Of a stretch of 64,000 nucleotides of DNA, positions 1 through 8,805 are shown one piece after another. The DNA is from Gaiellasilicea sp963761905 (lineage in GTDB: Bacteria; Actinomycetota; Thermoleophilia; Gaiellales; Gaiellaceae): contig CAVXIQ010000006.1 in assembly GCA_963761905.1 (NCBI GenBank), forward strand, positions 372,001 through 436,000. The letters run 5' to 3'. The translations under genes were made by a program, and so were the position numbers. Under the pieces are notes generated by a model, which saw only the letters and a list, made by a program, of their open reading frames with translations, searched no databases and was not told where the DNA came from. Every line of letters starts with the position of its first letter. The stretch's first letter is position 1.

Positions 1-971
1 AGGCCGATCCCGCGATAGCCGACACTGCGGAACACGACGCCGCAGGGAATCGTCTCGCGCTCGTCGGTCGGGACGGCTCGGCCGCCGACGAGCTCGTTGC
101 GGACGAGCTCGATCCCCTCCACGCGCTCCTCACCCAGAATCGCAACGGGCGAGGCGAGAAAGCGAAGCCGGATCGATCGCGGCTTGCCCGAACGAGGCCG
201 GGCTGCGAACTCTCGTAGGTGCTCGATGCTCCGCCGAACGGTGGGAGGGGCCGCCGCCAGCTCGGCCTCGCTTGCGGGATCGAGCTCGAGGTCGGTCGGG
301 TCGACGACGATGTCGGCGCCGGCGAGCTCGCCGAGCTCGCCTACCTCGACGGGCGTCCACGCCGCCTGCACAGGCCCGCGGCGGCCCACGACGAGGATCT
401 CCCGAATCCCCGAACCGACGAACGCCTCGATCGCCGGGTCGGTCGTATCGGTCGACTCGAGCTCCGCGCGCGTCAGCGCGAGCATGCGCGCGACGTCGAG
501 GGCGACGTTGCCGTTCCCGATCACGACGGCCCGCTCGTGCGAGAGGTCGAACGAGAGGCTCTGGAAGTCGGGGTGGCCGTTGTACCAGGCGACGAGCTCG
601 GTGGCGGCGTGGGAGCCGGGCAGGTCCTCCCCCGGAATCCCGAGCCGGCGGTCCGTCTGCGCGCCGACCGTGTAGACGACGGCGTCGTACAGCCCGGAAA
701 GCTCCTCGTGCGAGACGTCACGACCGACCTCGACATTCCCGAAGAAGCGGAAGCCCGGCTGCTGGGCCGTCTTCTCGAACGCGCGCGAGACGGCCTTGAT
801 CTTCGGATGATCGGGCGCGACACCGAGCCGTACGAGCCCCCACGGCGTCGGCAGTCGCTCGAGCAGGTCGACCTCGATCTCGAGCTCGGCGGCGAGCAGC
901 GCGGCGGCCGCATAGAACCCGGCCGGGCCCGAGCCGACGACGGCGACGCGCAGGTTGGCAGCCGGACTCAC
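1..971 (-). CDS. fprA: FprA-type ferredoxin/adrenodoxin--NADP reductase (C-terminus beyond left edge)
   Basis: Flavoprotein that passes electrons between NADPH and ferredoxin in the cytoplasm. The visible 323 codons begin with an FAD-binding motif (VVGSGPAGFYAA) near residue 11, followed by the family landmark PTPWGLVRLGVAPDH and a second dinucleotide motif (VVIGNGNVALDVARML) near residue 150, matching the FprA/adrenodoxin reductase family (usually about 450 residues). The reading frame stays open through base 1, so the C-terminus is missing. I chose the GTG at 971. An in-frame ATG at 992 would add seven residues and share the CATG at 990-993 with the start of the divergent lipoprotein. Family assignment is firm; the exact redox partner is unknown. 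Confidence 0.85.
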   Translation of the reverse strand, partial: MSPAANLRVAVVGSGPAGFYAAAALLAAELEIEVDLLERLPTPWGLVRLGVAPDHPKIKAVSRAFEKTAQQPGFRFFGNVEVGRDVSHEELSGLYDAVVYTVGAQTDRRLGIPGEDLPGSHAATELVAWYNGHPDFQSLSFDLSHERAVVIGNGNVALDVARMLALTRAELESTDTTDPAIEAFVGSGIREILVVGRRGPVQAAWTPVEVGELGELAGADIVVDPTDLELDPASEAELAAAPPTVRRSIEHLREFAARPRSGKPRSIRLRFLASPVAILGEERVEGIELVRNELVGGRAVPTDERETIPCGVVFRSVGYRGIG

Positions 972-990
972 CTCAGCGATGCTACGGAAC

Positions 991-1530
991 ATGAAGGTGG
1001 TCCTCGCCGGGCTGCTGCTGCTCCTCTGCGCCGGCTGCGGCGGTCGCGACGACGGCGGCGGCGAACGGCTCGCGGTCTACCACCTGGAGGCAGCGATCGG
1101 CGCGCCCGGGGAGAACGGGCAACTCCGGTGCGGACCACCGCAGGCGGTGTGTCCGGGGGTCGTCGAGCAGCCGCCGCCGCGGGCATTTCGCTATCCGCTG
1201 CTCGAGGGGCCGGCGCTGACGGACGACGACGTCGACCGCTCGAGCGCGCGTCGCGCGGAAGCGGAGACGGGCGAATCGGTCGTGCTCGTCCGGCTCACGC
1301 CTCGCGGCCGCGGAGCCTTTGCCCGGCTGACGAAGGTGGTCGCCCGAGTCGGAGAGCGCGATCAGGCCTGGCACCACCTCGCCGTCGTCGTCGGAGACGA
1401 GATCCTCGCGTTCCCGGAGGTCGATTTCGACGTCTACCCGAACGGGATCCTCGATGCGCCTCACATCCGGATCGCGACCCCGACCGAAGCCGACGCGCGG
1501 CGGCTTGCGAGAAGGGTGCGCGGCGAGTGA
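991..1530 (+). CDS. Lipoprotein with SecDF-P1-head-like region
   Basis: Predicted exported lipoprotein of 179 residues. The ATG at 991 gives a textbook lipoprotein signal: two charged residues, a leucine run and a lipobox ending LLCAGC. The upstream in-frame starts (955, 979) would bury it. The C-terminal half (LTPRGRGAFARLT, then VVVGDEILAFPEVDFDVYPNGI, then a TEADARRLARRV helix) has the order of motifs seen in the periplasmic P1 head of SecD, where this region binds emerging protein. There are no membrane segments beyond the signal, so it is not SecD itself. It is divergent from the ferredoxin reductase. Function is not known; the SecD resemblance is my reading of motifs, not a search result. 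Confidence 0.7.
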   Translation: MKVVLAGLLLLLCAGCGGRDDGGGERLAVYHLEAAIGAPGENGQLRCGPPQAVCPGVVEQPPPRAFRYPLLEGPALTDDDVDRSSARRAEAETGESVVLVRLTPRGRGAFARLTKVVARVGERDQAWHHLAVVVGDEILAFPEVDFDVYPNGILDAPHIRIATPTEADARRLARRVRGE

Positions 1531-1600
1531 GCGCGACCGCGCTGGCGCGATTCTGGGAACGTAGAGCCGATCCGACGACACTCGAGCGAAGGAGTGAGCA

Positions 1601-2077
1601 GTGAGCGGTCTCGACGATCTACTGAAGGGCGCGGGCGGCGGAGGCGGGCTCGGGGATCTGCTGGGCGGGATCCTCGGTGGCGGCGCGCGGGGAGGATCCC
1701 TCTCGGGCGGCGGGCTCGGCGGCAATCCGATGCTGCGGATGCTGCTGCCGATGGTGGCCTCGATGTTGATGAACGGAGGGCTTCAGAAGCTGCTCGGGCG
1801 GCTCCAGCAGCAGGGCAAGGGCGATAAGGGCCAATCCTGGGTCTCCACCGGGCCGAACGAGCCTGCCGACGCGGCCGACGTCCGCGAGGCGATGGACGAG
1901 GGCGAGCTCTCGCGGATCGCTCAGGAGCTGGGAGTCAGCGAGGACGAGGCGGCGGCGGCCGTCGCGCAGGTCCTCCCGGATGTCGTCGACCAGGCGACAC
2001 CGGACGGAGAGCTGCCGCCAGACGACGAGCTCGACCGGAAGTTCGGTCGCCTGCACGAGCTGGCCAAGTCGGACTAG
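1601..2077 (+). CDS. YidB-like (DUF937) protein
   Basis: 158-residue protein of the YidB/DUF937 family. The N-terminal 60 residues are extremely glycine-rich with a hydrophobic stretch (MLRMLLPMVASMLM). The C-terminal half carries the family pattern WVSTGPN, followed by ELGVSEDEAAAAVAQVLPDVVDQATPDG, a small helical domain. The GTG start at 1601 is preceded by GAAGGAG at about 1588. The molecular function of YidB-family proteins is not established. It stands alone between the lipoprotein and the convergent lyase gene. Confidence 0.8.
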   Translation: MSGLDDLLKGAGGGGGLGDLLGGILGGGARGGSLSGGGLGGNPMLRMLLPMVASMLMNGGLQKLLGRLQQQGKGDKGQSWVSTGPNEPADAADVREAMDEGELSRIAQELGVSEDEAAAAVAQVLPDVVDQATPDGELPPDDELDRKFGRLHELAKSD

Positions 2078-2101
2078 GGCCTGCGGCGGTTCGGAGGTGG
2101 C

Positions 2102-3601
2102 TCAGGCGAGCTCGCGGGCTCGCCTGAGCAGCGCCTCCTCGGCTGACGTCTCGCGATCCTGCGCTGCCGCGCTCCAGGACTCGTTCGCCGCCAGGATCGC
2201 GTCGATGCCCGCGAGCATCGCGTCCATCGCCGCTTCCGATGAGGAGCCGAGCTGCCGGCGAGCTGCGGCGCACGCAGCGGGATCGAGTGCAGCACGGAGC
2301 GTGGCCTCGTCGAGCTCGACCGGCCTCCCGATCGCAGCCTCGGCTGCCGCAGCGAGGCGGGCCGGCGTGAGCGCCGACGGCGGCTCCCCAGCCTCGACGA
2401 GGTCGCGCACGGCCCGTCCGACGACCTTGTGCGCGCTGCGGTAGTCGAGGTCGCCCTCGAGCGCAAGGACATCGGCGACGTCGGCCGCGGTGACGAAGCT
2501 CTCCAGCGCGACCTGCTCGAAGCGCGCCGGCCGCAACTCGATCCCGTTCAGCACGGAGGCCGTGAGCCGCGCGATCGCGACTGCCTCGTCGAGCGCCCGT
2601 GGAACCGTGCCGTTCAGAAGGTGGAAATGATCCGTCCGAGCGGAGCCGGTGTGCAGGGTCGCAAGTGCGGCGGCCAGGTCGCCGGCAGCCTGGCCGGCCT
2701 GGGTTCGGATCGCGGCAAGGGCGTACGGGTTCTTCTTCTGCGGCATCAGCGCGCTCGCCCGGCTGTGCGCATCGCCGAGCTCGACGAGCCCGAACTCCTG
2801 GCTCGCGTAGATCTCGAAGTCCTGGCCGAGCTGGCTCTGGTGCGTGGCCGCGATCGCGAGAGCTGCGAGCAGCTCGACGTAGACGTCCGCCTGCCACGCC
2901 GCGTCCTTCGCGTGCTCGATCAGCCCGTCGCAGCCGAGCAGCTCGGCGAGCCGCGTGCGATCGAGCGCCCAGCGCGAGCCCGCACTCCCACCGGCGCCGG
3001 CGACACTTGCCCCGAGCGCCGCATGCGAGCTGCGCACGCGCTCGGCGTCCCGGAGCGCCGGATACGCGTACGTGAGGAGCAAGTGCCCGACGGTGGTCGG
3101 CTGGGCGGGTTGCAGGTAGGTGTAGTCCGTCGCGAGCGCGTCTCGGGTCGCTCGGGCGTGCCGCGCGAGCGCGGCGGCCTGATCGGTGAGGGCGTCGTGC
3201 AGGTCCTGCGCGGCTCCACGCGCGGTCAGACGGAGCCCCACGCGAAAGGCTTCGCGGCGCGGACGTCCCGCGCTCAGCCATCCCGCCGCCGCACTGCCCA
3301 CCCGCCGCTCGAGCTCGGCCTCGCGGGCATTGAAGGCGTCGCCGAGCGACGGATCCCACGGGAACTCGTCACCGGGTATCGCGTGCAGCTCGAGCAGGCC
3401 CCGCACGAGTGCGCGCGCGTCGTCGCCTGCGAGGTCGCCGCCCTCGACAAGAGCAACTGCATGCGCGAGATCCGCGAGCGACAGGCCTCGGGCGAGCCGC
3501 GCGCCATGTGCGCTCTCGACGGAGTAGGCGGCGGCCACCAGCTCGTCTGCGGCACCACCCCGCAACCGCCCGCCCCGGCCGAGCTCCTCCGGCTCCGTCA
3601 T
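2102..3601 (-). CDS. argH: Argininosuccinate lyase family protein
   Basis: 499-residue member of the fumarase/aspartase superfamily, closest by motif to argininosuccinate lyase, which releases fumarate from argininosuccinate to make arginine. Signature residues are visible: TYLQPAQPTTVGH in the second conserved region and ALMPQKKNP in the third (the catalytic mobile loop, usually GSSxMPxKKNP), then DVADVLALEGDLDYRSAH near the C-terminus. Downstream of the A-type Fe-S carrier by 35 bases on the same strand. No other arginine genes lie nearby, and the substrate-loop residues before MPQKKNP are atypical (HSRAS instead of TGSS), so a related lyase activity is possible. Confidence 0.75.
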   Translation of the reverse strand: MTEPEELGRGGRLRGGAADELVAAAYSVESAHGARLARGLSLADLAHAVALVEGGDLAGDDARALVRGLLELHAIPGDEFPWDPSLGDAFNAREAELERRVGSAAAGWLSAGRPRREAFRVGLRLTARGAAQDLHDALTDQAAALARHARATRDALATDYTYLQPAQPTTVGHLLLTYAYPALRDAERVRSSHAALGASVAGAGGSAGSRWALDRTRLAELLGCDGLIEHAKDAAWQADVYVELLAALAIAATHQSQLGQDFEIYASQEFGLVELGDAHSRASALMPQKKNPYALAAIRTQAGQAAGDLAAALATLHTGSARTDHFHLLNGTVPRALDEAVAIARLTASVLNGIELRPARFEQVALESFVTAADVADVLALEGDLDYRSAHKVVGRAVRDLVEAGEPPSALTPARLAAAAEAAIGRPVELDEATLRAALDPAACAAARRQLGSSSEAAMDAMLAGIDAILAANESWSAAAQDRETSAEEALLRRARELA

Positions 3602-3636
3602 GACAGTCTTCTCGTCGGCCGAGCTTCGGGCCGCGT

Positions 3637-4071
3637 CTAGTGCGAGCAGCCGGAGCCGCAGGCCCCGCCGGCGTGAGCGTCGGCGGGTGCCTCGTCGGCA
3701 CCCTCCTCGACCGTGAACGAGTGGCCGCAGCCGCACGAGGCCTGGGCGTTCGGGTTGTCGATCTTGAAGCCCGACTCGGCGAGCCCGGTCAGGAAGTCGA
3801 CGGTCGCCCCCTTGAGATAGGGGGCGCTGTGCGGGTCGATCACGACGGTGACGCCGTGCTGCTCGATCTGCTCGTCGCCCTCGGCGGCGCCGGTGTCGAA
3901 GCCGAGCCCGTACTGGAAGCCGGAGCAACCGCCCCCCTGGATCGCGACGCGAAGCACCTGGCTCTCGCCGCTCGGATCCTCGGCCATCAGCTCGCGGATC
4001 TTGTCGGCCGCGGTTGCGGTGAGCGAGACGAGGGTCGTACCCTCGTCCGTCGCCTCTTCGATCGTGGCCAT
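3637..4071 (-). CDS. erpA: A-type iron-sulfur carrier (ErpA/IscA/HesB family)
   Basis: 144-residue Fe-S insertion protein. It has the HesB-family fold motifs GGGCSGFQYGLGFD, then a C-terminal CGCGHSF, giving the three conserved cysteines (one in GCSGF, two in CGC) that bind the cluster for transfer to client enzymes. A histidine/cysteine-rich tail (ADAHAGGACGSGCSH) extends beyond the usual 105-120 residue family length; such a tail is uncommon and may bind extra metal, which is inference. It is divergent from the nuo operon, whose products need eight or nine clusters, so the position makes functional sense. Confidence 0.88.
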   Translation of the reverse strand: MATIEEATDEGTTLVSLTATAADKIRELMAEDPSGESQVLRVAIQGGGCSGFQYGLGFDTGAAEGDEQIEQHGVTVVIDPHSAPYLKGATVDFLTGLAESGFKIDNPNAQASCGCGHSFTVEEGADEAPADAHAGGACGSGCSH

Positions 4072-4203
4072 GAGCGGATGGTAGCACCGGGTCTGGAGGC
4101 CACCGAGAGGGCGACTTTGTGACAGCTCCAGATCGCTTGGTTCCACGGCTTTCACCTCTCTTCGTGCGTCCGAGCCCGACTTGGTAGCGTTCGCGCGAAC
4201 CGG
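4072..4203. promoter_or_regulatory. Divergent intergenic region upstream of nuo operon
   Basis: 132 bases between the start of the Fe-S carrier gene and nuoA. It must carry the promoters for both directions, because nuoA is the first gene of a 14-gene run and no plus-strand gene precedes it. I see no convincing -35/-10 pair and no strong ribosome binding site before the nuoA ATG, so the exact element is not assigned. Confidence 0.4.
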
Positions 4204-4566
4204 ATGCTCGGCGACTACTTCCCCTTCCTGGTCTACGCCTTCCTCGCAGCCGTGATCCCGGCCTCGATGATCGCGTTCTCGTTTCTCTTCGCGACCCCGC
4301 CGCAGAAGCGGGTGAAGGCCCGCTTCCTGCCGTTCGAGTCGGGCGTCTCCGAGGGAGCGCCGACGAAGCAGCGCTTCACGGTCAGCTTCTACCTGACGGC
4401 GATGCTCTTCATCCTCTTCGACATCGAGATCGTCTTCCTGTACCCGCTGGCGATCGTGCTCGAGGCGCTCGGCTGGTTCGGTCTCGTCGAGTTCGGCGTC
4501 TTCGTCGCGATCCTGGGTCTTGCCTACGTCTACATCTGGCGCAAGGGCGCGCTCGAATGGAAGTAG
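4204..4566 (+). CDS. nuoA: NADH-quinone oxidoreductase subunit A
   Basis: 120-residue membrane subunit of complex I, first gene of the operon. Three hydrophobic helices (about residues 6-29, 64-84, 92-113) surround the conserved loop with FLPFESGVSEG, which contacts the quinone-site region with NuoH and NuoD. It lacks the cysteine often found in this loop (FESG rather than YECG), a normal variant in several phyla. The stop is at 4564; nuoB follows in the same transcription unit. Confidence 0.95.
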   Translation: MLGDYFPFLVYAFLAAVIPASMIAFSFLFATPPQKRVKARFLPFESGVSEGAPTKQRFTVSFYLTAMLFILFDIEIVFLYPLAIVLEALGWFGLVEFGVFVAILGLAYVYIWRKGALEWK

Positions 4567-4585
4567 CGCGAACGGAGGTGGCGCA

Positions 4586-5196
4586 GTGCCGGTAGACGAG
4601 ACCGATCGACCAGAACCGCGCCTCGAAGCGGCCCGCTCGCGAAGGCCGGGCTGCAGAGCGAGCGGCTGCTCTGGCCGACGAAGGGCCCGGGCGTCTTCGA
4701 GACCGAGGTCGAGAACCTGGAGGACGCGCTCGGGTTGACGACGCTCGAGAAGGCCGTCGCCTGGGCGCAGACCAACTCGATGTGGCCGGACACCTTCGGG
4801 CTCGCGTGCTGCGCGATCGAGATGATGGCGATCGTCTCCTCCCGCCACGACATCGCCCGCTTCGGGATGGAGCGCTTCTCCTCGTCGCCGCGCCAGGCCG
4901 ACCTCCTGATCGTCTCGGGGCGCGTCGTCCACAAGATGGCCGCGCCGCTTCGCCAGGTCTACGACCAGATGCTGGAGCCGAAGTGGGTGATCGCGATGGG
5001 GGCCTGCGCGAGCTCCGGCGGGATGTTCAACAACTACACCGTCCTCCAGGGCGTGGACAAGATCGTGCCGGTGGACATCCACGTGCCCGGCTGCCCACCG
5101 CGGCCCGAGGCTCTGATGGAGGGGATCATCCGCCTGCACGAGAAGGTGATGGCGGGAGTGCCGCCCGCGTACCAGATTCGCGGGGTCGCTTCCTAG
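4586..5196 (+). CDS. nuoB: NADH-quinone oxidoreductase subunit B (apparent frameshift near N-terminus)
   Basis: Carries cluster N2, the last Fe-S centre before quinone. The cysteine ligands are visible in GLACCAIEMMA, GACASSGG and PGCPPRPEALM. Most of the protein lies in the frame ending at 5196, but that frame has no start downstream of nuoA except a TTG at 4735, which would cut off conserved sequence (SERLLWPTKGPGVFETEVE) read upstream of it. A GTG at 4586 behind GGAGG gives a typical NuoB start (VPVDETDRPEP) in another frame, so one base seems to be missing (or two added) between about 4610 and 4635. I annotate from 4586. Confidence 0.88.
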
Positions 5197-5211
5197 TGGG
5201 CTACGAAGGGC

Positions 5212-5742
5212 GTGCCGGGGCTGGTCGAGACCCGCGAGGCGTTCGGCGAGACGACGCTCGTCGTCGATCCCGCCCGGCTGCTCGAGGCGGCTGCGCACCT
5301 GCGCGACGAGGAGGGCTTCAACGTGCTCGCCGACATCGCCGCGGCCGACTATCTCGGCTGGGGCGAGCTCGGCGTCGCCGGCTACATCGGCACGGCAGGG
5401 GGCCGCGACCTCAACGCTCCCGGCTCGCAGGGATACGGTCGCCGCCCCGAGCCGAAGCCGAAGCGCTTCTCGCTCAGCTACCACCTGCTCCGGCTCGCCA
5501 GCGACTCGCGGCGCGTGCGCCTTCAGGTGTGGCTCGACGAGGGCGAGAGCGTGCCGAGCGTCGTCTCGCTCTGGCCGACCGCAGACTGGCACGAGCGCGA
5601 AGCGTACGACCTGATGGGGATCTCGTTCGACGGCCACCCGAACCTGCGCCGGATCCTGATGGAGGACGATTGGGAGGGCCACCCCCTGCGCAAGGACTAC
5701 CCGATCGGCGGCGAGCCCGTCCGCTTCTCGGGAGAGGAGTAG
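5212..5742 (+). CDS. nuoC: NADH-quinone oxidoreductase subunit C
   Basis: 176-residue peripheral-arm subunit (30 kDa type). The family signature is present as WHEREAYDLMGISFDGHPNLRRIL, read in two overlapping parts: WHEREAYDLMGI and GHPNLRRILMEDDWEGHPLR. The GTG start at 5212 follows GAAGGG. It is separate from nuoD, unlike the fused nuoCD of enterobacteria. An insert around residues 60-80 (GTAGGRDLNAPGSQGYGRR) between the N-terminal domain strands is typical of actinobacterial forms. Confidence 0.95.
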   Translation: MPGLVETREAFGETTLVVDPARLLEAAAHLRDEEGFNVLADIAAADYLGWGELGVAGYIGTAGGRDLNAPGSQGYGRRPEPKPKRFSLSYHLLRLASDSRRVRLQVWLDEGESVPSVVSLWPTADWHEREAYDLMGISFDGHPNLRRILMEDDWEGHPLRKDYPIGGEPVRFSGEE

Positions 5743-5748
5743 GCGCCG

Positions 5749-7020
5749 ATGGCCACCGTCGCGCGCGGCACGCCGATCTACGCAGGCTCGCGAATCCCCT
5801 CGCCGATCCCGACCGTGCTGACACCGAACCCGGACGAGGTGCCGCTCGAGGACGTCCTCACCGTCAACTTCGGCCCGAACCATCCCTCCACGCACGGCGT
5901 GCTCCGCCTCGTCGTCGACCTGAACGGCGAGCAGGTCGTCGGGATCTCCGCAGTGATCGGCTACCTGCACACCGGCTTCGAGAAGACGATGGAGCAGAAG
6001 ACGTGGTGGAAGGGCGTCACCTACCCCGCGCGGGTGGACTACGTCAGCTTCCAGTACAACGAGCTCGTCTTCGTGCTCGCGATCGAGAAGCTGCTCGAGC
6101 TCGAGGTGCCGCGCAAGGCGACCTGGATGCGGATGGCGCTCTGCGAGCTCGTCCGGATCCACTCGCATCTCGTCTATCTCGGCACGTCCGCCCTCGAGAT
6201 CGGAGCGATCTCGATGTTCTGGTACACGTTTCGCGAGCGCGACCTCGTCCTCGACCTCTTCGAGATGGTCACCGGCGTGCGCATGCACACGCGCTATTTC
6301 CAGGCGGGCGGGCTCGCGGAGGACATCCCGATGGGCTTCTACGAGCAGGCGCGCGAGTTCTGTACGCGAATGCCGAAGGCGGTCGACGACTACGAGGCGA
6401 TCCTCGACGACAACAAGATCTGGCTCGAGCGCACGCGTGGCGTCGGACTGCTCTCGGCCGACGACGCGATCGCGCTCGGGCAGAGCGGCCCGGTGCTGCG
6501 CGCCTCCGGGGTCGACTGGGATCTGCGCAAGCGCGAGCCGTACCTCGCCTACGACCAGGTCGACTTCGAAGTGCCGGTCTACCACGGCGGCGACGTCTAC
6601 GACCGCTATCGCGTCCGGATGGACGAGATGCGCGAGTCGACGCGGATCATCTCCCAGTGCGTCGACCGGCTCCTGGAGATGCAGGGCGAGCCGTGGATCA
6701 GTGACGACCGGAAGGTCGTGCTGCCGCCGCGCGAGGAGCTGCACACCTCGATGGAGTCGCTCATCCACCACTTCAAGATCGTCACCGAGGGCTATCGCGT
6801 GCCCGAGGGCGAGGTCTACGTCGCCGTGGAGTCGCCGCGGGGCGAGTCGGGCGTCTACGTCGTCTCGGACGGCGGGCCGAAGCCGTGGCGGGTCAAGTTC
6901 CGGGCGCCCTCGTTCGTCGCGCTCGAGGCGACCGCGGCGTGCATGGGCGACGTGGCGATCGCGGATCTGATCGCGGTCGTCGGCTCGCTCGACGCCGTGA
7001 TGGGGGACACGGACCGATGA
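5749..7020 (+). CDS. nuoD: NADH-quinone oxidoreductase subunit D
   Basis: 423-residue 49 kDa-type subunit that forms the quinone-binding pocket with NuoB. Conserved FGPNHPSTHGVLRL near residue 41 carries the histidine and the loop next to quinone; HTGFEKTMEQK, PRGESGVYVVSDG and the C-terminal segment PSFVALEATAACMGDVAIADL follow in the expected order. It starts with ATG six bases after nuoC, and its stop overlaps the nuoE start (ATGA at 7017-7020). Intact. Confidence 0.97.
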   Translation: MATVARGTPIYAGSRIPSPIPTVLTPNPDEVPLEDVLTVNFGPNHPSTHGVLRLVVDLNGEQVVGISAVIGYLHTGFEKTMEQKTWWKGVTYPARVDYVSFQYNELVFVLAIEKLLELEVPRKATWMRMALCELVRIHSHLVYLGTSALEIGAISMFWYTFRERDLVLDLFEMVTGVRMHTRYFQAGGLAEDIPMGFYEQAREFCTRMPKAVDDYEAILDDNKIWLERTRGVGLLSADDAIALGQSGPVLRASGVDWDLRKREPYLAYDQVDFEVPVYHGGDVYDRYRVRMDEMRESTRIISQCVDRLLEMQGEPWISDDRKVVLPPREELHTSMESLIHHFKIVTEGYRVPEGEVYVAVESPRGESGVYVVSDGGPKPWRVKFRAPSFVALEATAACMGDVAIADLIAVVGSLDAVMGDTDR

Positions 7021-7496
7021 GCGCAGCGCAACCGAAGACGCTCTACGACGAGATCCGCGAGCTGATGGCGCTCTATCCGGAGCCTCGCTCGGCGACGCTG
7101 CCGGCGCTCCGGCTCGCGCAGGAGAAGCACGGCTGGCTCTCGCCCGAAGCGCTGCGCGAGACTGCCGAAGGGCTCGGCGAGACCCCCGCCTACTGCATGG
7201 CGGTCGCCTCCTTCTACGACATGTTCCACCTGGAGCCGGTCGGGCGGCACCTCGTCGAGGTGTGCACGAACGTCTCGTGCGCGCTCGTCGGTGCGCAGCA
7301 GGTGCTGGAGGCGTTCGAGCAGGAGCTCGGCGTCCGGGCCGGCGAGACGACCGAGGACGGCAACGTGACGCTGCGGACGATCGAGTGCGCGGGCGGCTGC
7401 GGCTGGGGCACGGTCGCGGCGGTCGACCACCGCTACCGCGAGCGGCTGACGGCAGAGGACGTGCCCGCGATCGTGGAGGAGCTCCGTGCCGGCTAG
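7017..7496 (+). CDS. nuoE: NADH-quinone oxidoreductase subunit E
   Basis: 159-residue thioredoxin-fold subunit with a 2Fe-2S cluster (N1a) beside the FMN of NuoF. The four cluster cysteines are in CTNVSC and CAGGC, spaced as in the family. A helical N-terminal part (ATLPALRLAQEKHGWLSPEAL) matches the family. Translationally coupled to nuoD by a 4-base overlap and to nuoF by an 11-base overlap. Confidence 0.95.
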   Translation: MSAAQPKTLYDEIRELMALYPEPRSATLPALRLAQEKHGWLSPEALRETAEGLGETPAYCMAVASFYDMFHLEPVGRHLVEVCTNVSCALVGAQQVLEAFEQELGVRAGETTEDGNVTLRTIECAGGCGWGTVAAVDHRYRERLTAEDVPAIVEELRAG

Positions 7497-8805
7497 GTCG
7501 ATCGTGTTGGCAGGCGCCGACGAGCGGGATCTGACGAAGCTCGAGGAGTACCGCGCCGCGGGCGGCTTCGCCGCGCTCGCGAAGGCGCGGGCGATGGAGC
7601 CGCAGGCCGTGATCGACGAGGTGCTGGCCTCGAACCTCCGCGGCCGCGGCGGCGCCTTCTTCGCGACCGGGCGCAAGGCGAGCTTCATCCCGAAGCCCGA
7701 CGCGACTCCGAAGCCGATCTACCTCGTTGTCAACGCCGACGAGTCGGAGCCGGGCACGTTCAAGGATCGCGAGATCATGCTCCGCGTCCCGCACCGCTTC
7801 CTCGAGGGCGCACTGATCACGGCGCACGCGATCCAGTCGAAGAACGTCTTCGTCTACATCCGGGGCGAGTACCTCGCAGAGTTCGAGGTCCTGCGCGCGG
7901 CGCTCGAGGAGATCCGCGCGGCCGACCTGCTCGGCGGTATCACGGTCGTCATCCACCGCGGCGCCGGTGCCTACATCTGCGGCGAGGAGACCGCGCTGCT
8001 CGAGTCGCTCGAGGGCAAGCGCGGCCAGCCCCGCTCAAAGCCGCCGTTCCCGGCGATCTCCGGCGTCTACGCGTCGCCGACGCTCGTCAACAACGTCGAG
8101 ACGATCGCGACCGTGACCCCGATCATCGAGCTGGGCGGCGCCGAGTACGCGAAGATCGGGCCGGCCGACTCGACCGGGAGCCGCGTCTTCTCGCTCTCCG
8201 GCAACGTCGCGAACGGAGGCAACTACGAGCTCGAGAACGGGACGACTCTGCGAGAGCTGATCTACGACTTCGGCGGCGGGATTCCGAACGGGCGCGAGCT
8301 GAAGGCGGTCATACCGGGTGGATCCTCGGTGCCGGTGCTGACGCCCGACCAGATCGACACCCCGCTCTCCTACGACGCGCTCGCCGAGGCTGGGACGATG
8401 TTCGGATCCGGGGCGATCATCGTGATCGACGACCGGGCCTGCATGGTGCAGCTCGGCCTCCGGGTCGCGCAGTTCTACATGCACGAGTCGTGTGGCAAGT
8501 GCACGCCCTGCCGCGAGGGCACGCGCTGGATGGTGCAGATCCTCCACAAGCTCGAGGACGGCGAGGCGAGCCAGGCCGATCTCGACCTGCTGCTCGACGT
8601 CTGCGACCGGATCCTCGGCAAGTGCCTCTGCCCGCTCGGCGACGCGGCCGCGATGCCCGTCGCGAGCTACATCGACCGCTTCCGCGACGAGTTCCAGGCG
8701 CACTTCGACGGCGGCTGCCCGATGAGCGGCGAGTCGTCGCTCGAGGATCTGTTCGCGCCCGTCGACCAGCACACCCACGGCCCCGTCGCCGAGGTGCCCG
8801 CGTGA
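7486..8805 (+). CDS. nuoF: NADH-quinone oxidoreductase subunit F
   Basis: 439-residue NADH-binding subunit with FMN and one 4Fe-4S cluster. Landmarks are LRGRGGAFFATGRK near residue 50 (NADH site), VVNADESEPGTFKDRE (FMN), GAGAYICGEETALLESLEG, and CGKCTPCREG near residue 335 with a further cysteine in GKCLCPLGD. NADH enters here and electrons leave through NuoE/NuoG clusters. GTG start at 7486 inside the nuoE end. Intact. Confidence 0.97.
   Translation: MPARSIVLAGADERDLTKLEEYRAAGGFAALAKARAMEPQAVIDEVLASNLRGRGGAFFATGRKASFIPKPDATPKPIYLVVNADESEPGTFKDREIMLRVPHRFLEGALITAHAIQSKNVFVYIRGEYLAEFEVLRAALEEIRAADLLGGITVVIHRGAGAYICGEETALLESLEGKRGQPRSKPPFPAISGVYASPTLVNNVETIATVTPIIELGGAEYAKIGPADSTGSRVFSLSGNVANGGNYELENGTTLRELIYDFGGGIPNGRELKAVIPGGSSVPVLTPDQIDTPLSYDALAEAGTMFGSGAIIVIDDRACMVQLGLRVAQFYMHESCGKCTPCREGTRWMVQILHKLEDGEASQADLDLLLDVCDRILGKCLCPLGDAAAMPVASYIDRFRDEFQAHFDGGCPMSGESSLEDLFAPVDQHTHGPVAEVPA

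Noticed and set aside
4735..5196. nuoB starting at TTG 4735
   Set aside because: It would remove conserved N-terminal sequence that can be read upstream in the same frame; the GTG at 4586 with a good ribosome site and one shift fits better.
3637..7956. A 1,439-codon open frame on the minus strand running antisense to nuoA-nuoF
   Set aside because: Only its last 144 codons (the Fe-S carrier) have recognisable protein sequence. The rest is arginine/histidine/aspartate-rich antisense text, expected opposite GC-rich genes with strong third-position bias.
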